Shown here: positions 51,999-64,000 of the stretch, piece after piece | Layout: each line of letters starts with the position of its first letter | Numbering within the stretch: the first letter of the stretch is position 1 | Assembly: GCA_964057225.1 (NCBI GenBank) | Contig: OZ059897.1 | Coordinates: forward strand, 3,224,001 to 3,288,000 | Length of the DNA stretch: 64,000 bases | Direction: 5' to 3' | Source of the DNA: Auanema rhodensis | Lineage: Eukaryota; Nematoda; Chromadorea; Rhabditida; Rhabditidae | Program-made: the position numbers and the translations under genes | Notes under the pieces: generated by a model | What the model was told of the DNA's origin: nothing | Database searches by the model: none | Seen by the model: the letters and a program-made list of their open reading frames with translations, nothing else

Positions 51999-53704
51999 GG
52001 AATCTAAAAACATCTACTTTTTGTGAAATTATTTAGAAATTTTTCGGGAAAATTTTTGTCAAAATGTTTTTGGAAGCAATGTTGAGTGTACATGGGAACT
52101 CAACATACACTAATGCATTATTTTTCAAACGATCATAACTAGTTTTTGTATAGAGCGTTTCTCAATGTAGTATAGTGCATTCGATGCGGATTTTTAAGCT
52201 GCGTTGATCTGTGTTATCAGATTTGAGTTAACTTAAAAATGCACCGAGATATCAACTGATATAGGTTCACACTTATATCCTCGATTTTCACCCTGAAGAA
52301 GTAGTTTTTTCGTTGAAAAACATTGTCCATCGTCTTCGTCATGAAAAAAGGAATCTAAAAACATCTACTTTTTAAGAAATTATATAGAAATTTTTCGGGA
52401 AAATTTTTGTCAAAATGTTTTTGGAAGCAATGTTGAGTGTACATGGGAACTCAACATACACTAATGCATTATTTTTCAAACGATCATAACTTATTTTTGT
52501 ATAGAGCGTTTCTCAATGTAGTATAGTGCATTCGATGCGGATTTTTAAGCTGCGTCGATCTGTGTTATCAGATTTGAGTTAGCTTAAAAATGCACCGAGA
52601 TATCAACTGATATATGTTCACACTTATATCCTCGATTTTCACCCTGAAGAAATAGTTTTTTCGTTGAAAAACATTGTCCATCGTCTTTGCCTTGAAAAAA
52701 GGAATCTAAAAACATCTACTTTTTGTGAAATTATTTAGAAATTTTTCGGGAAAATTTTTGTCAAAATGTTTTTGGAAGCAATGTTGAGTGTACATGGGAA
52801 CTCAACATACACTAATGCATTATTTTTCAAACGATCATAACTTATTTTTGTATAGAGCGTTTCTCAATGTAGTATAGTGCATTCGATGCGGATTTTTAAG
52901 CTGCGTCGATCTGTGTTATCCGATTTGAGTTAGCTTAAAAATGCACCGAGATATCAACTGATATATGTTCACACTTATATCCTCGATTTTCACCCTGAAG
53001 AAATGATTTTTTTGTTGAATAACATTGTCCATCGTCTTCGTCTTGAAAAAAAGGAATCTAAAAACATCTACTTTTTGTGAAATTATTTAGAAATTTTTCG
53101 GGAAAATTTTTGTCAAAATGTTTTTGGAAGCAATGTTGAGTGTACATGGGAACTCAACATACACTAATGCATTATTTTTCAAACGATCATAACTAGTTTT
53201 TGTATAGAGCGTTTCTCAATGTAGTATAGTGCATTCGATGCGGATTTTTAAGCTGCGTTGATCTGTGTTATCAGATTTGAGTTAACTTAAAAATGCACCG
53301 AGATATCAACTGATATAGGTTCACACTTATATCCTCGATTTTCACCCTGAAGAAGTAGTTTTTTCGTTGAAAAACATTGTCCATCGTCTTCGTCATGAAA
53401 AAAGGAATCTAAAAACATCTACTTTTTAAGAAATTATATAGAAATTTTTCGGGAAAATTTTTGTCAAAATGTTTTTGGAAGCAATGTTGAGTGTACATGG
53501 GAACTCAACATACACTAATGCATTATTTTTCAAACGATCATAACTTATTTTTGTATAGAGCGTTTCTCAATGTAGTATAGTGCATTCGATGCGGATTTTT
53601 AAGCTGCGTCGATCTGTGTTATCAGATTTGAGTTAGCTTAAAAATGCACCGAGATATCAACTGATATATGTTCACACTTATATCCTCGATTTTCACCCTG
53701 AAGA

Positions 53705-55459
53705 AATGATTTTTTTGTTGAATAACATTGTCCATCGTCTTCGTCTTGAAAAAAGGAATCTAAAAACATCTACTTTTTGTGAAATTATTTAGAAATTTTT
53801 CGGGAAAATTTTTGTCAAAATGTTTTTGGAAGCAATGTTGAGTGTACATGGGAACTCAACATACACTAATGCATTATTTTTCAAACGATCATAACTAGTT
53901 TTTGTATAGAGCGTTTCTCAATGTAGTATAGTGCATTCGATGCGGATTTTTAAGCTGCGTTGATCTGTGTTATCAGATTTGAGTTAACTTAAAAATGCAC
54001 CGAGATATCAACTGATATAGGTTCACACTTATATCCTCGATTTTCACCCTGAAGAAGTAGTTTTTTCGTTGAAAAACATTGTCCATCGTCTTCGTCATGA
54101 AAAAAGGAATCTAAAAACATCTACTTTTTAAGAAATTATATAGAAATTTTTCGGGAAAATTTTTGTCAAAATGTTTTTGGAAGCAATGTTGAGTGTACAT
54201 GGGAACTCAACATACACTAATGCATTATTTTTCAAACGATCATAACTTATTTTTGTATAGAGCGTTTCTCAATGTAGTATAGTGCATTCGATGCGGATTT
54301 TTAAGCTGCGTCGATCTGTGTTATCAGATTTGAGTTAGCTTAAAAATGCACCGAGATATCAACTGATATATGTTCACACTTATATCCTCGATTTTCACCC
54401 TGAAGAAATGATTTTTTCGTTGAATAACATTGTCCATCGTCTTCGTCTTAAAAAAAGGAATCTAAAAACATCTACTTTTTGTGAAATTATTTAGAAATTT
54501 TTCGGGAAAATTTTTGTCAAAATGTTTTTGGAAGCAATGTTGAGTGTACATGGGAACTCAACATACACTAATGCATTATTTTTCAAACGATCATAACTAA
54601 TTTTTGTAAATAGCGTTTCTCAAGGTAGTATAGTGCATTCGATGCGGATTTTTAAGCTGCGTCGATCTGTGTTATCAGATTTGAGTTAGCTTAAAAATGC
54701 ACCGAGATATCAACTGATATATGTTCACACTTATATCCTCGATTTTCACCCTGAAGAAATAGTTTTTTCGTTGAAAAACATTGTCCATCGTCTTTGCCTT
54801 GAAAAAAGGAATCTAAAAACATCTACTTTTTGTGAAATTATTTAGAAATTTTTCGGGAAAATTTTTGTCAAAATGTTTTTGGAAGCAATGTTGAGTGTAC
54901 ATGGGAACTCAACATACAGTAATGCATTATTTTTCAAACGATCATAACTTATTTTTGTATAGAGCGTTTCTCAATGTAGTATAGTGCATTCGATGCGGAT
55001 TTTTAAGCTGCGTCGATCTGTGTTATCAGATTTGAGTTAGCTTAAAAATGCACCGAGATATCAACTGATATATGTTCACACTTATATCCTCGACTTTCAC
55101 CCTGAAGAAATGATTTTTTCGTTGAATAACATTGTCCATCGTCTTCGTCTTGAAAAAAGGAATCTAAAAACATCTACTTTTTGTGAAATTATTTAGAAAT
55201 TTTTCGGGAAAATTTTTGTCAAAATGTTTTTGGAAGCAATGTTGAGTGTACATGGGAACTCAACATACACTAATGCATTATTTTTCAAACGATCATAACT
55301 TATTTTTGTATAGAGCGTTTCTCAATGTAGTATAGTGCATTCGATGCGGATTTTTAAGCTGCGTCGATCTGTGTTATCCGATTTGAGTTAGCTTAAAAAT
55401 GCACCGAGATATCAACTGATATATGTTCACACTTATATCCTCGATTTTCACCCTGAAGA
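53705..55459 (+). repeat. Q-R-T-S-P segment, copy 1 of a 12-monomer-offset pair
   Basis: Monomers start at 53705 (Q with seven T and ctagttttt, no extra A), 54056 R, 54407 T (cttaaaaaaagg, taaatag, caagg), 54758 S (gactttc, private acagtaatg) and 55109 P (tccg). The same class order returns at 57917-59671, 4212 bp later. The direct Q-after-R step at 53705 lacks the usual S/P. Confidence 0.75.
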
Positions 55460-57916
55460 AATGATTTTTTCGTTGAATAACATTGTCCATCGTCTTCGTC
55501 TTGAAAAAAGGAATCTAAAAACATCTACTTTTTGTGAAATTATTTAGAAATTTTTCGGGAAAATTTTTGTCAAAATGTTTTTGGAAGCAATGTTGAGTGT
55601 ACATGGGAACTCAACATACACTAATGCATTATTTTTCAAACGATCATAACTAATTTTTGTATAGAGCGTTTCTCAATGTAGTATAGTGCATTCGATGCGG
55701 ATTTTTAAGCTGCGTTGATCTGTGTTATCAGATTTGAGTTAACTTAAAAATGCACCGAGATATCAACTGATATATGTTCACACTTATATCCTCGATTTTC
55801 ACCCTGAAGAAATGATTTTTTCGTTGAATAACATTGTCCATCGTCTTCGTCTTGAAAAAAGGAATCTAAAAACATCTACTTTTTGTGAAATTATTTAGAA
55901 ATTTTTCGGGAAAATTTTTGTCAAAATGTTTTTGGAAGCAATGTTGAGTGTACATGGGAACTCAACATACACTAATGCATTATTTTTCAAACGATCATAA
56001 CTAATTTTTGTATAGAGCGTTTCTCAATGTAGTATAGTGCATTCGATGCGGATTTTTAAGCTGCGTTGATCTGTGTTATCAGATTTGAGTTAACTTAAAA
56101 ATGCACCGAGATATCAACTGATATAGGTTCACACTTATATCCTCGATTTTCACCCTGAAGAAGTAGTTTTTTCGTTGAAAAACATTGTCCATCGTCTTCG
56201 TCATGAAAAAAGGAATCTAAAAACATCTACTTTTTAAGAAATTATATAGAAATTTTTCGGGAAAATTTTTGTCAAAATGTTTTTGGAAGCAATGTTGAGT
56301 GTACATGGGAACTCAACATACACTAATGCATTATTTTTCAAACGATCATAACTTATTTTTGTATAGAGCGTTTCTCAATGTAGTATAGTGCATTCGATGC
56401 GGATTTTTAAGCTGCGTCGATCTGTGTTATCAGATTTGAGTTAGCTTAAAAATGCACCGAGATATCAACTGATATATGTTCACACTTATATCCTCGATTT
56501 TCACCCTGAAGAAATAGTTTTTTCGTTGAAAAACATTGTCCATCGTCTTTGCCTTGAAAAAAGGAATCTAAAAACATCTACTTTTTGTGAAATTATTTAG
56601 AAATTTTTCGGGAAAATTTTTGTCAAAATGTTTTTGGAAGCAATGTTGAGTGTACATGGGAACTCAACATACACTAATGCATTATTTTTCAAACGATCAT
56701 AACTTATTTTTGTATAGAGCGTTTCTCAATGTAGTATAGTGCATTCGATGCGGATTTTTAAGCTGCGTCGATCTGTGTTATCCGATTTGAGTTAGCTTAA
56801 AAATGCACCGAGATATCAACTGATATATGTTCACACTTATATCCTCGATTTTCACCCTGAAGAAATGATTTTTTCGTTGAATAACATTGTCCATCGTCTT
56901 CGTCTTGAAAAAAGGAATCTAAAAACATCTACTTTTTGTGAAATTATTTAGAAATTTTTCGGGAAAATTTTTGTCAAAATGTTTTTGGAAGCAATGTTGA
57001 GTGTACATGGGAACTCAACATACACTAATGCATTATTTTTCAAACGATCATAACTAATTTTTGTATAGAGCGTTTCTCAATGTAGTATAGTGCATTCGAT
57101 GCGGATTTTTAAGCTGCGTTGATCTGTGTTATCAGATTTGAGTTAACTTAAAAATGCACCGAGATATCAACTGATATAGGTTCACACTTATATCCTCGAT
57201 TTTCACCCTGAAGAAGTAGTTTTTTCGTTGAAAAACATTGTCCATCGTCTTCGTCATGAAAAAAGGAATCTAAAAACATCTACTTTTTAAGAAATTATAT
57301 AGAAATTTTTCGGGAAAATTTTTGTCAAAATGTTTTTGGAAGCAATGTTGAGTGTACATGGGAACTCAACATACACTAATGCATTATTTTTCAAACGATC
57401 ATAACTTATTTTTGTATAGAGCGTTTCTCAATGTAGTATAGTGCATTCGATGCGGATTTTTAAGCTGCGTCGATCTGTGTTATCAGATTTGAGTTAGCTT
57501 AAAAATGCACCGAGATATCAACTGATATATGTTCACACTTATATCCTCGATTTTCACCCTGAAGAAATAGTTTTTTCGTTGAAAAACATTGTCCATCGTC
57601 TTTGCCTTGAAAAAAGGAATCTAAAAACATCTACTTTTTGTGAAATTATTTAGAAATTTTTCGGGAAAATTTTTGTCAAAATGTTTTTGGAAGCAATGTT
57701 GAGTGTACATGGGAACTCAACATACACTAATGCATTATTTTTCAAACGATCATAACTTATTTTTGTATAGAGCGTTTCTCAATGTAGTATAGTGCATTCG
57801 ATGCGGATTTTTAAGCTGCGTCGATCTGTGTTATCCGATTTGAGTTAGCTTAAAAATGCACCGAGATATCAACTGATATATGTTCACACTTATATCCTCG
57901 ATTTTCACCCTGAAGA
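55460..57916 (+). repeat. Q-Q-R then S/P-Q-R-S/P stretch
   Basis: Q at 55460 has the ttaac change but a tatatg tail. It is followed by a second Q (55811), R (56162), S/P (56513, tccg), Q (56864), R (57215) and S/P (57566, tccg). The doubled Q with a hybrid tail suggests a local one-monomer exchange. Confidence 0.75.
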
Positions 57917-59671
57917 AATGATTTTTTTGTTGAATAACATTGTCCATCGTCTTCGTCTTGAAAAAAGGAATCTAAAAACATCTACTTTTTGTGAAATTAT
58001 TTAGAAATTTTTCGGGAAAATTTTTGTCAAAATGTTTTTGGAAGCAATGTTGAGTGTACATGGGAACTCAACATACACTAATGCATTATTTTTCAAACGA
58101 TCATAACTAATTTTTGTATAGAGCGTTTCTCAATGTAGTATAGTGCATTCGATGCGGATTTTTAAGCTGCGTTGATCTGTGTTATCAGATTTGAGTTAAC
58201 TTAAAAATGCACCGAGATATCAACTGATATAGGTTCACACTTATATCCTCGATTTTCACCCTGAAGAAGTAGTTTTTTCGTTGAAAAACATTGTCCATCG
58301 TCTTCGTCATGAAAAAAGGAATCTAAAAACATCTACTTTTTAAGAAATTATATAGAAATTTTTCGGGAAAATTTTTGTCAAAATGTTTTTGGAAGCAATG
58401 TTGAGTGTACATGGGAACTCAACATACACTAATGCATTATTTTTCAAACGATCATAACTTATTTTTGTATAGAGCGTTTCTCAATGTAGTATAGTGCATT
58501 CGATGCGGATTTTTAAGCTGCGTCGATCTGTGTTATCAGATTTGAGTTAGCTTAAAAATGCACCGAGATATCAACTGATATATGTTCACACTTATATCCT
58601 CGATTTTCACCCTGAAGAAATGATTTTTTCGTTGAATAACATTGTCCATCGTCTTCGTCTTAAAAAAAGGAATCTAAAAACATCTACTTTTTGTGAAATT
58701 ATTTAGAAATTTTTCGGGAAAATTTTTGTCAAAATGTTTTTGGAAGCAATGTTGAGTGTACATGGGAACTCAACATACACTAATGCATTATTTTTCAAAC
58801 GATCATAACTAATTTTTGTAAATAGCGTTTCTCAAGGTAGTATAGTGCATTCGATGCGGATTTTTAAGCTGCGTCGATCTGTGTTATCAGATTTGAGTTA
58901 GCTTAAAAATGCACCGAGATATCAACTGATATATGTTCACACTTATATCCTCGATTTTCACCCTGAAGAAATAGTTTTTTCGTTGAAAAACATTGTCCAT
59001 CGTCTTTGCCTTGAAAAAAGGAATCTAAAAACATCTACTTTTTGTGAAATTATTTAGAAATTTTTCGGGAAAATTTTTGTCAAAATGTTTTTGGAAGCAA
59101 TGTTGAGTGTACATGGGAACTCAACATACACTAATGCATTATTTTTCAAACGATCATAACTTATTTTTGTATAGAGCGTTTCTCAATGTAGTATAGTGCA
59201 TTCGATGCGGATTTTTAAGCTGCGTCGATCTGTGTTATCAGATTTGAGTTAGCTTAAAAATGCACCGAGATATCAACTGATATATGTTCACACTTATATC
59301 CTCGACTTTCACCCTGAAGAAATGATTTTTTCGTTGAATAACATTGTCCATCGTCTTCGTCTTGAAAAAAGGAATCTAAAAACATCTACTTTTTGTGAAA
59401 TTATTTAGAAATTTTTCGGGAAAATTTTTGTCAAAATGTTTTTGGAAGCAATGTTGAGTGTACATGGGAACTCAACATACACTAATGCATTATTTTTCAA
59501 ACGATCATAACTTATTTTTGTATAGAGCGTTTCTCAATGTAGTATAGTGCATTCGATGCGGATTTTTAAGCTGCGTCGATCTGTGTTATCAGATTTGAGT
59601 TAGCTTAAAAATGCACCGAGATATCAACTGATATATGTTCACACTTATATCCTCGATTTTCACCCTGAAGA
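57917..59671 (+). repeat. Q-R-T-S-P-like segment, copy 2
   Basis: Starts are 57917 Q (seven T), 58268 R, 58619 T (cttaaaaaaagg, caagg), 58970 S (gactttc) and 59321 (P-like but tcag). They match 53705-55459 except for ctaattttt in the Q and the loss of tccg in the last copy. Confidence 0.75.
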
Positions 59672-60022
59672 AATGATTTTTTCGTTGAATAACATTGTCC
59701 ATCGTCTTCGTCTTGAAAAAAGGAATCTAAAAACATCTACTTTTTGTGAAATTATTTAGAAATTTTTCGGGAAAATTTTTGTCAAAATGTTTTTGGAAGC
59801 AATGTTGAGTGTACATGGGAACTCAACATACACTAATGCATTATTTTTCAAACGATCATAACTTATTTTTGTATAGAGCGTTTCTCAATGTAGTATAGTG
59901 CATTCGATGCGGATTTTTAAGCTGCGTCGATCTGTGTTATCAGATTTGAGTTAGCTTAAAAATGCACCGAGATATCAACTGATATATGTTCACACTTATA
60001 TCCTCGATTTTCACCCTGAAGA
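59672..60022 (+). repeat. P-like monomer preceding D3
   Basis: Head aatgat, cttatttttgtatag, gctgcgtcg, ttatcag. It is nearly the same as the copy at 59321. D1 and D2 have a V copy (ctaatttctg) in this place, so the similarity with D3 begins at the next monomer. Confidence 0.65.
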
Positions 60023-63000
60023 AATAGTTTTTTCGTTGAAAAACATTGTCCATCGTCTTTGCCTTGAAAAAAGGAATCTAAAAACATCTACTTTTTGTGA
60101 AATTATTTAGAAATTTTTCGGGAAAATTTTTGTCAAAATGTTTTTGGAAGCAATGTTGAGTGTACATGGGAACTCAACATACACTAATGCATTATTTTTC
60201 AAACGATCATAACTTATTTTTGTATAGAGCGTTTCTCAATGTAGTATAGTGCATTCGATGCGGATTTTTAAGCTGCGTCGATCTGTGTTATCAGATTTGA
60301 GTTAGCTTAAAAATGCACCGAGATATCAACTGATATATGTTCACACTTATATCCTCGATTTTCACCCTGAAGAAATGATTTTTTCGTTGAATAACATTGT
60401 CCATCGTCTTCGTCTTGAAAAAAGGAATCTAAAAACATCTACTTTTTGTGAAATTATTTAGAAATTTTTCGGGAAAATTTTTGTCAAAATGTTTTTGGAA
60501 GCAATGTTGAGTGTACATGGGAACTCAACATACACTAATGCATTATTTTTCAAACGATCATAACTTATTTTTGTATAGAGCGTTTCTCAATGTAGTATAG
60601 TGCATTCGATGCGGATTTTTAAGCTGCGTCGATCTGTGTTATCCGATTTGAGTTAGCTTAAAAATGCACCGAGATATCAACTGATATATGTTCACACTTA
60701 TATCCTCGATTTTCAACCTGAAGAAATGATTTTTTCGTTGAATAACATTGTCCATCGTCTTCGTCTTGAAAAAAGGAATCTAAAAACATCTACTTTTTGT
60801 GAAATTATTTAGAAATTTTTCGGGAAAATTTTTGTCAAAATGTTTTTGGAAGCAATGTTGAGTGTACATGGGAACTCAACATACACTAATGCATTATTTT
60901 TCAAACGATCATAACTAATTTTTGTATAGAGCGTTTCTCAATGTAGTATAGTGCATTCGATGCGGATTTTTAAGCTGCGTTGATCTGTGTTATCAGATTT
61001 GAGTTAACTTAAAAATGCACCGAGATATCAACTGATATAGGTTCACACTTATATCCTCGATTTTCACCCTGAAGAAGTAGTTTTTTCGTTGAAAAACATT
61101 GTCCATCGTCTTCGTCATGAAAAAAGGAATCTAAAAACATCTACTTTTTAAGAAATTATATAGAAATTTTTCGGGAAAATTTTTGTCAAAATGTTTTTGG
61201 AAGCAATGTTGAGTGTACATGGGAACTCAACATACACTAATGCATTATTTTTCAAACGATCATAACTTATTTTTGTATAGAGCGTTTCTCAATGTAGTAT
61301 AGTGCATTCGATGCGGATTTTTAAGCTGCGTCGATCTGTGTTATCCGATTTGAGTTAGCTTAAAAATGCACCGAGATATCAACTGATATATGTTCACACT
61401 TATATCCTCGATTTTCACCCTGAAGAAATGATTTTTTCGTTGAATAACATTGTCCATCGTCTTCGTCTTGAAAAAAGGAATCTAAAAACATCTACTTTTT
61501 GTGAAATTATTTAGAAATTTTTCGGGAAAATTTTTGTCAAAATGTTTTTGGAAGCAATGTTGAGTGTACATGGGAACTCAACATACACTAATGCATTATT
61601 TTTCAAACGATCATAACTAATTTTTGTATAGAGCGTTTCTCAATGTAGTATAGTGCATTCGATGCGGATTTTTAAGCTGCGTTGATCTGTGTTATCAGAT
61701 TTGAGTTAACTTAAAAATGCACCGAGATATCAACTGATATAGGTTCACACTTATATCCTCGATTTTCACCCTGAAGAAGTAGTTTTTTCGTTGAAAAACA
61801 TTGTCCATCGTCTTCGTCATGAAAAAAGGAATCTAAAACCATCTACTTTTTAAGAAATTATATAGAAATTTTTCGGGAAAATTTTTGTCAAAATGTTTTT
61901 GGAAGCAATGTTGAGTGTACATGGGAACTCAACATACACTAATGCATTATTTTTCAAACGATCATAACTTATTTTTGTATAGAGCGTTTCTCAATGTAGT
62001 ATAGTGCATTCGATGCGGATTTTTAAGCTGCGTCGATCTGTGTTATCAGATTTGAGTTAGCTTAAAAATGCACCGAGATATCAACTGATATATGTTCACA
62101 CTTATATCCTCGATTTTCACCCTGAAGAAATAGTTTTTTCGTTGAAAAACATTGTCCATCGTCTTTGCCTTGAAAAAAGGAATCTAAAAACATCTACTTT
62201 TTGTGAAATTATTTAGAAATTTTTCGGGAAAATTTTTGTCAAAATGTTTTTGGAAGCAATGTTGAGTGTACATGGGAACTCAACATACACTAATGCATTA
62301 TTTTTCAAACGATCATAACTTATTTTTGTATAGAGCGTTTCTCAATGTAGTATAGTGCATTCGATGCGGATTTTTAAGCTGCGTCGATCTGTGTTATCAG
62401 ATTTGAGTTAGCTTAAAAATGCACCGAGATATCAACTGATATATGTTCACACTTATATCCTCGATTTTCACCCTGAAGAAATGATTTTTTCGTTGAATAA
62501 CATTGTCCATCGTCTTCGTCTTGAAAAAAGGAATCTAAAAACATCTACTTTTTGTGAAATTATTTAGAAATTTTTCGGGAAAATTTTTGTCAAAATGTTT
62601 TTGGAAGCAATGTTGAGTGTACATGGGAACTCAACATACACTAATGCATTATTTTTCAAACGATCATAACTTATTTTTGTATAGAGCGTTTCTCAATGTA
62701 GTATAGTGCATTCGATGCGGATTTTTAAGCTGCGTCGATCTGTGTTATCCGATTTGAGTTAGCTTAAAAATGCACCGAGATATCAACTGATATATGTTCA
62801 CACTTATATCCTCGATTTTCACCCTGAAGAAATGATTTTTTCGTTGAATAACATTGTCCATCGTCTTCGTCTTGAAAAAAGGAATCTAAAAACATCTACT
62901 TTTTGTGAAATTATTTAGAAATTTTTCGGGAAAATTTTTGTCAAAATGTTTTTGGAAGCAATGTTGAGTGTACATGGGAACTCAACATACACTAATGCAT

Positions 63001-63883
63001 TATTTTTCAAACGATCATAACTAATTTTTGTATAGAGCGTTTCTCAATGTAGTATAGTGCATTCGATGCGGATTTTTAAGCTGCGTTGATCTGTGTTATC
63101 AGATTTGAGTTAACTTAAAAATGCACCGAGATATCAACTGATATAGGTTCACACTTATATCCTCGATTTTCACCCTGAAGAAGTAGTTTTTTCGTTGAAA
63201 AACATTGTCCATCGTCTTCGTAATGAAAAAAGGAATCTAAAAACATCTACTTTTTAAGAAATTATATAGAAATTTTTCGGGAAAATTTTTGTCAAAATGT
63301 TTTTGGAAGCAATGTTGAGTGTACATGGGAACTCAACATACACTAATGCATTATTTTTCAAACGATCATAACTTATTTTTGTATAGAGCGTTTCTCAATG
63401 TAGTATAGTGCATTCGATGCGGATTTTTAAGCTGCGTCGATCTGTGTTATCAGATTTGAGTTAGCTTAAAAATGCACCGAGATATCAACTGATATATGTT
63501 CACACTTATATCCTCGATTTTCACCCTGAAGAAATAGTTTTTTCGTTGAAAAACATTGTCCATCGTCTTTGCCTTGAAAAAAGGAATCTAAAAACATCTA
63601 CTTTTTGTGAAATTATTTAGAAATTTTTCGGGAAAATTTTTGTCAAAATGTTTTTGGAAGCAATGTTGAGTGTACATGGGAACTCAACATACACTAATGC
63701 ATTATTTTTCAAACGATCATAACTTATTTTTGTATAGAGCGTTTCTCAATGTAGTATAGTGCATTCGATGCGGATTTTTAAGCTGCGTCGATCTGTGTTA
63801 TCAGATTTGAGTTAGCTTAAAAATGCACCGAGATATCAACTGATATATGTTCACACTTATATCCTCGATTTTCACCCTGAAGA
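60023..63883 (+). repeat. Macro-repeat block D3, beginning of a third copy
   Basis: The order is S, P (ending tcaacctg), Q, R/P (61076, tccg), Q, R (61778, aaccatc), S, P, Q, R (63182, cgtaatg), S. The same series, with tcaacctg, the R/P fusion and aaccatc in the same places, starts at 20008 in D1 and 39664 in D2. The spacings are 19,656 bp (56 monomers) and 20,359 bp (58 monomers plus the net one-base insertion). Confidence 0.82.
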
Positions 63884-64000
63884 AATGATTTTTTCGTTGA
63901 ATAACATTGTCCATCGTCTTCGTCTTGAAAAAAGGAATCTAAAAACATCTACTTTTTGTGAAATTATTTAGAAATTTTTCGGGAAAATTTTTGTCAAAAT
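63884..64000 (+). repeat. Partial monomer cut by the window edge
   Basis: The first 117 bases of a copy with aatgat head and cgtcttg. After S a P is expected, but the diagnostic site at offset 271 lies outside the window. The array continues to the right. Confidence 0.9.

Larger units (their letters stand above)
47386..53704 (+). repeat. S/P-Q-R trimer higher-order repeat, six copies (1053 bp period)
   Basis: Units begin at 47386, 48439, 49491, 50544, 51597 and 52651. In each, the first monomer has the S head (aatagt, tgccttg) and the P tail (ttatccg), then Q, then R. The trimer is what remains when one 351-bp monomer length is lost between S and P of the neighbouring tetramer. From 50895 on the Q copies gain a T (ttttttgttg in place of tttttcgttg), and two carry ctagttttt and one extra A. 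Confidence 0.9.
1..64000 (+). repeat. Satellite DNA array, 351-bp monomer, 182 full copies
   Basis: Every 351 bases the same sequence returns in the same orientation. Monomer starts fall at 1, 352, 703, 1054 and so on; for example 32293 is exactly 1+92x351 and 49141 is exactly 1+140x351. After that the register shifts by -1 (deleted T near 49350), 0 (inserted A in the run 51992-51998) and +1 (inserted A in the run 53046-53052), so the last copy starts at 63884. There is no spacer, inversion or foreign insertion. The monomer is about 32% GC. Tandem arrays of this length and homogeneity are typical of centromeric, pericentromeric or subtelomeric heterochromatin in eukaryotes; the location here is inferred. 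I do not recognise the family. No stretch of the window carries a gene I can support. Confidence 0.98.

Noticed and set aside
1-64000. CRISPR array
   Set aside because: Repeat units are 351 bp and contiguous; there are no short repeats separated by unique spacers, and no cas genes.
1-64000. Transposon or retroelement fragments
   Set aside because: No coding remnant, terminal repeat, target-site duplication or break in the 351-bp register was found anywhere.
1-64000. Telomeric repeats, rDNA, tRNA or simple-sequence tracts
   Set aside because: No TTAGG/TTAGGG-type runs, no conserved rRNA or tRNA motifs, and no microsatellite longer than the short A/T runs built into the monomer.

Overview
The whole window is one uninterrupted, head-to-tail array of a 351-bp satellite DNA monomer. 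It holds 182 complete copies plus a 117-base partial copy at the right edge. All copies lie in the same orientation. I found no gene, RNA gene, transposon, CRISPR array, inverted block or unique sequence. The monomer is about 32% GC (hand count on the first copy, 112/351). This kind of DNA belongs to eukaryotic constitutive heterochromatin (pericentromere, centromere or subtelomere). A 351-bp AT-rich unit, close to two nucleosome repeats and without CpG depletion, would fit an insect or other invertebrate, but I do not recognise the family and cannot name the species.

Nearly all differences between copies are single-base changes at a limited set of positions, so copies fall into recurring classes. 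Offsets are counted from the first base of each monomer; the window starts at offset 1. P: head aatgat, C at offset 271 (ttatccg). Q: head aatgat, ctaatttttgtatag, ttaac at 280-284, tagg near 315. R: head agtagt, catg at 41-44, taag at 74-77, tatatag. S: head aatagt, tgccttg. T: taaatag plus caagg. U: head aattg, tatctag, ctattttctg. V: ctaatttctg. E: ttttttggttg, acacctacttcttg. X: cgttttgg. Y: ctctgtcttg with a Q tail. 'A/B' means a chimera with the head of A and the tail of B.

Layout: 1-9126 is a mosaic of mixed classes that starts with two copies of an R-T-U trimer. 9127-22815 (39 monomers) is a long ordered block, D1. 22816-28782 is P/Q/R/S sequence containing a 7-monomer tandem duplication. 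28783-42471 (39 monomers) is D2, a second copy of D1. 42121-47385 is a regular P-Q-R-S tetramer (1404 bp) higher-order repeat. 47386-53704 is six copies of a derived trimer (1053 bp), S/P-Q-R. 53705-60022 is a mixed zone with an internal 12-monomer-offset duplication. 60023-63883 is the start of a third copy of the D1/D2 segment (D3). The beginning of the window (703-4212) resembles an internal part of D2, so a macro-unit of about 50-58 monomers (roughly 18-20 kb) recurs across the window.

The array therefore shows three nested levels: monomer; 2- to 4-monomer higher-order repeats; and a roughly 20-kb macro-repeat. Chimeric monomers mark unequal-crossover junctions in frame with the 351-bp period. 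Length mutations are very rare: one deleted T and one inserted A, the latter present twice because its unit was duplicated. All class calls and alignments were made by eye; no identity values were computed.
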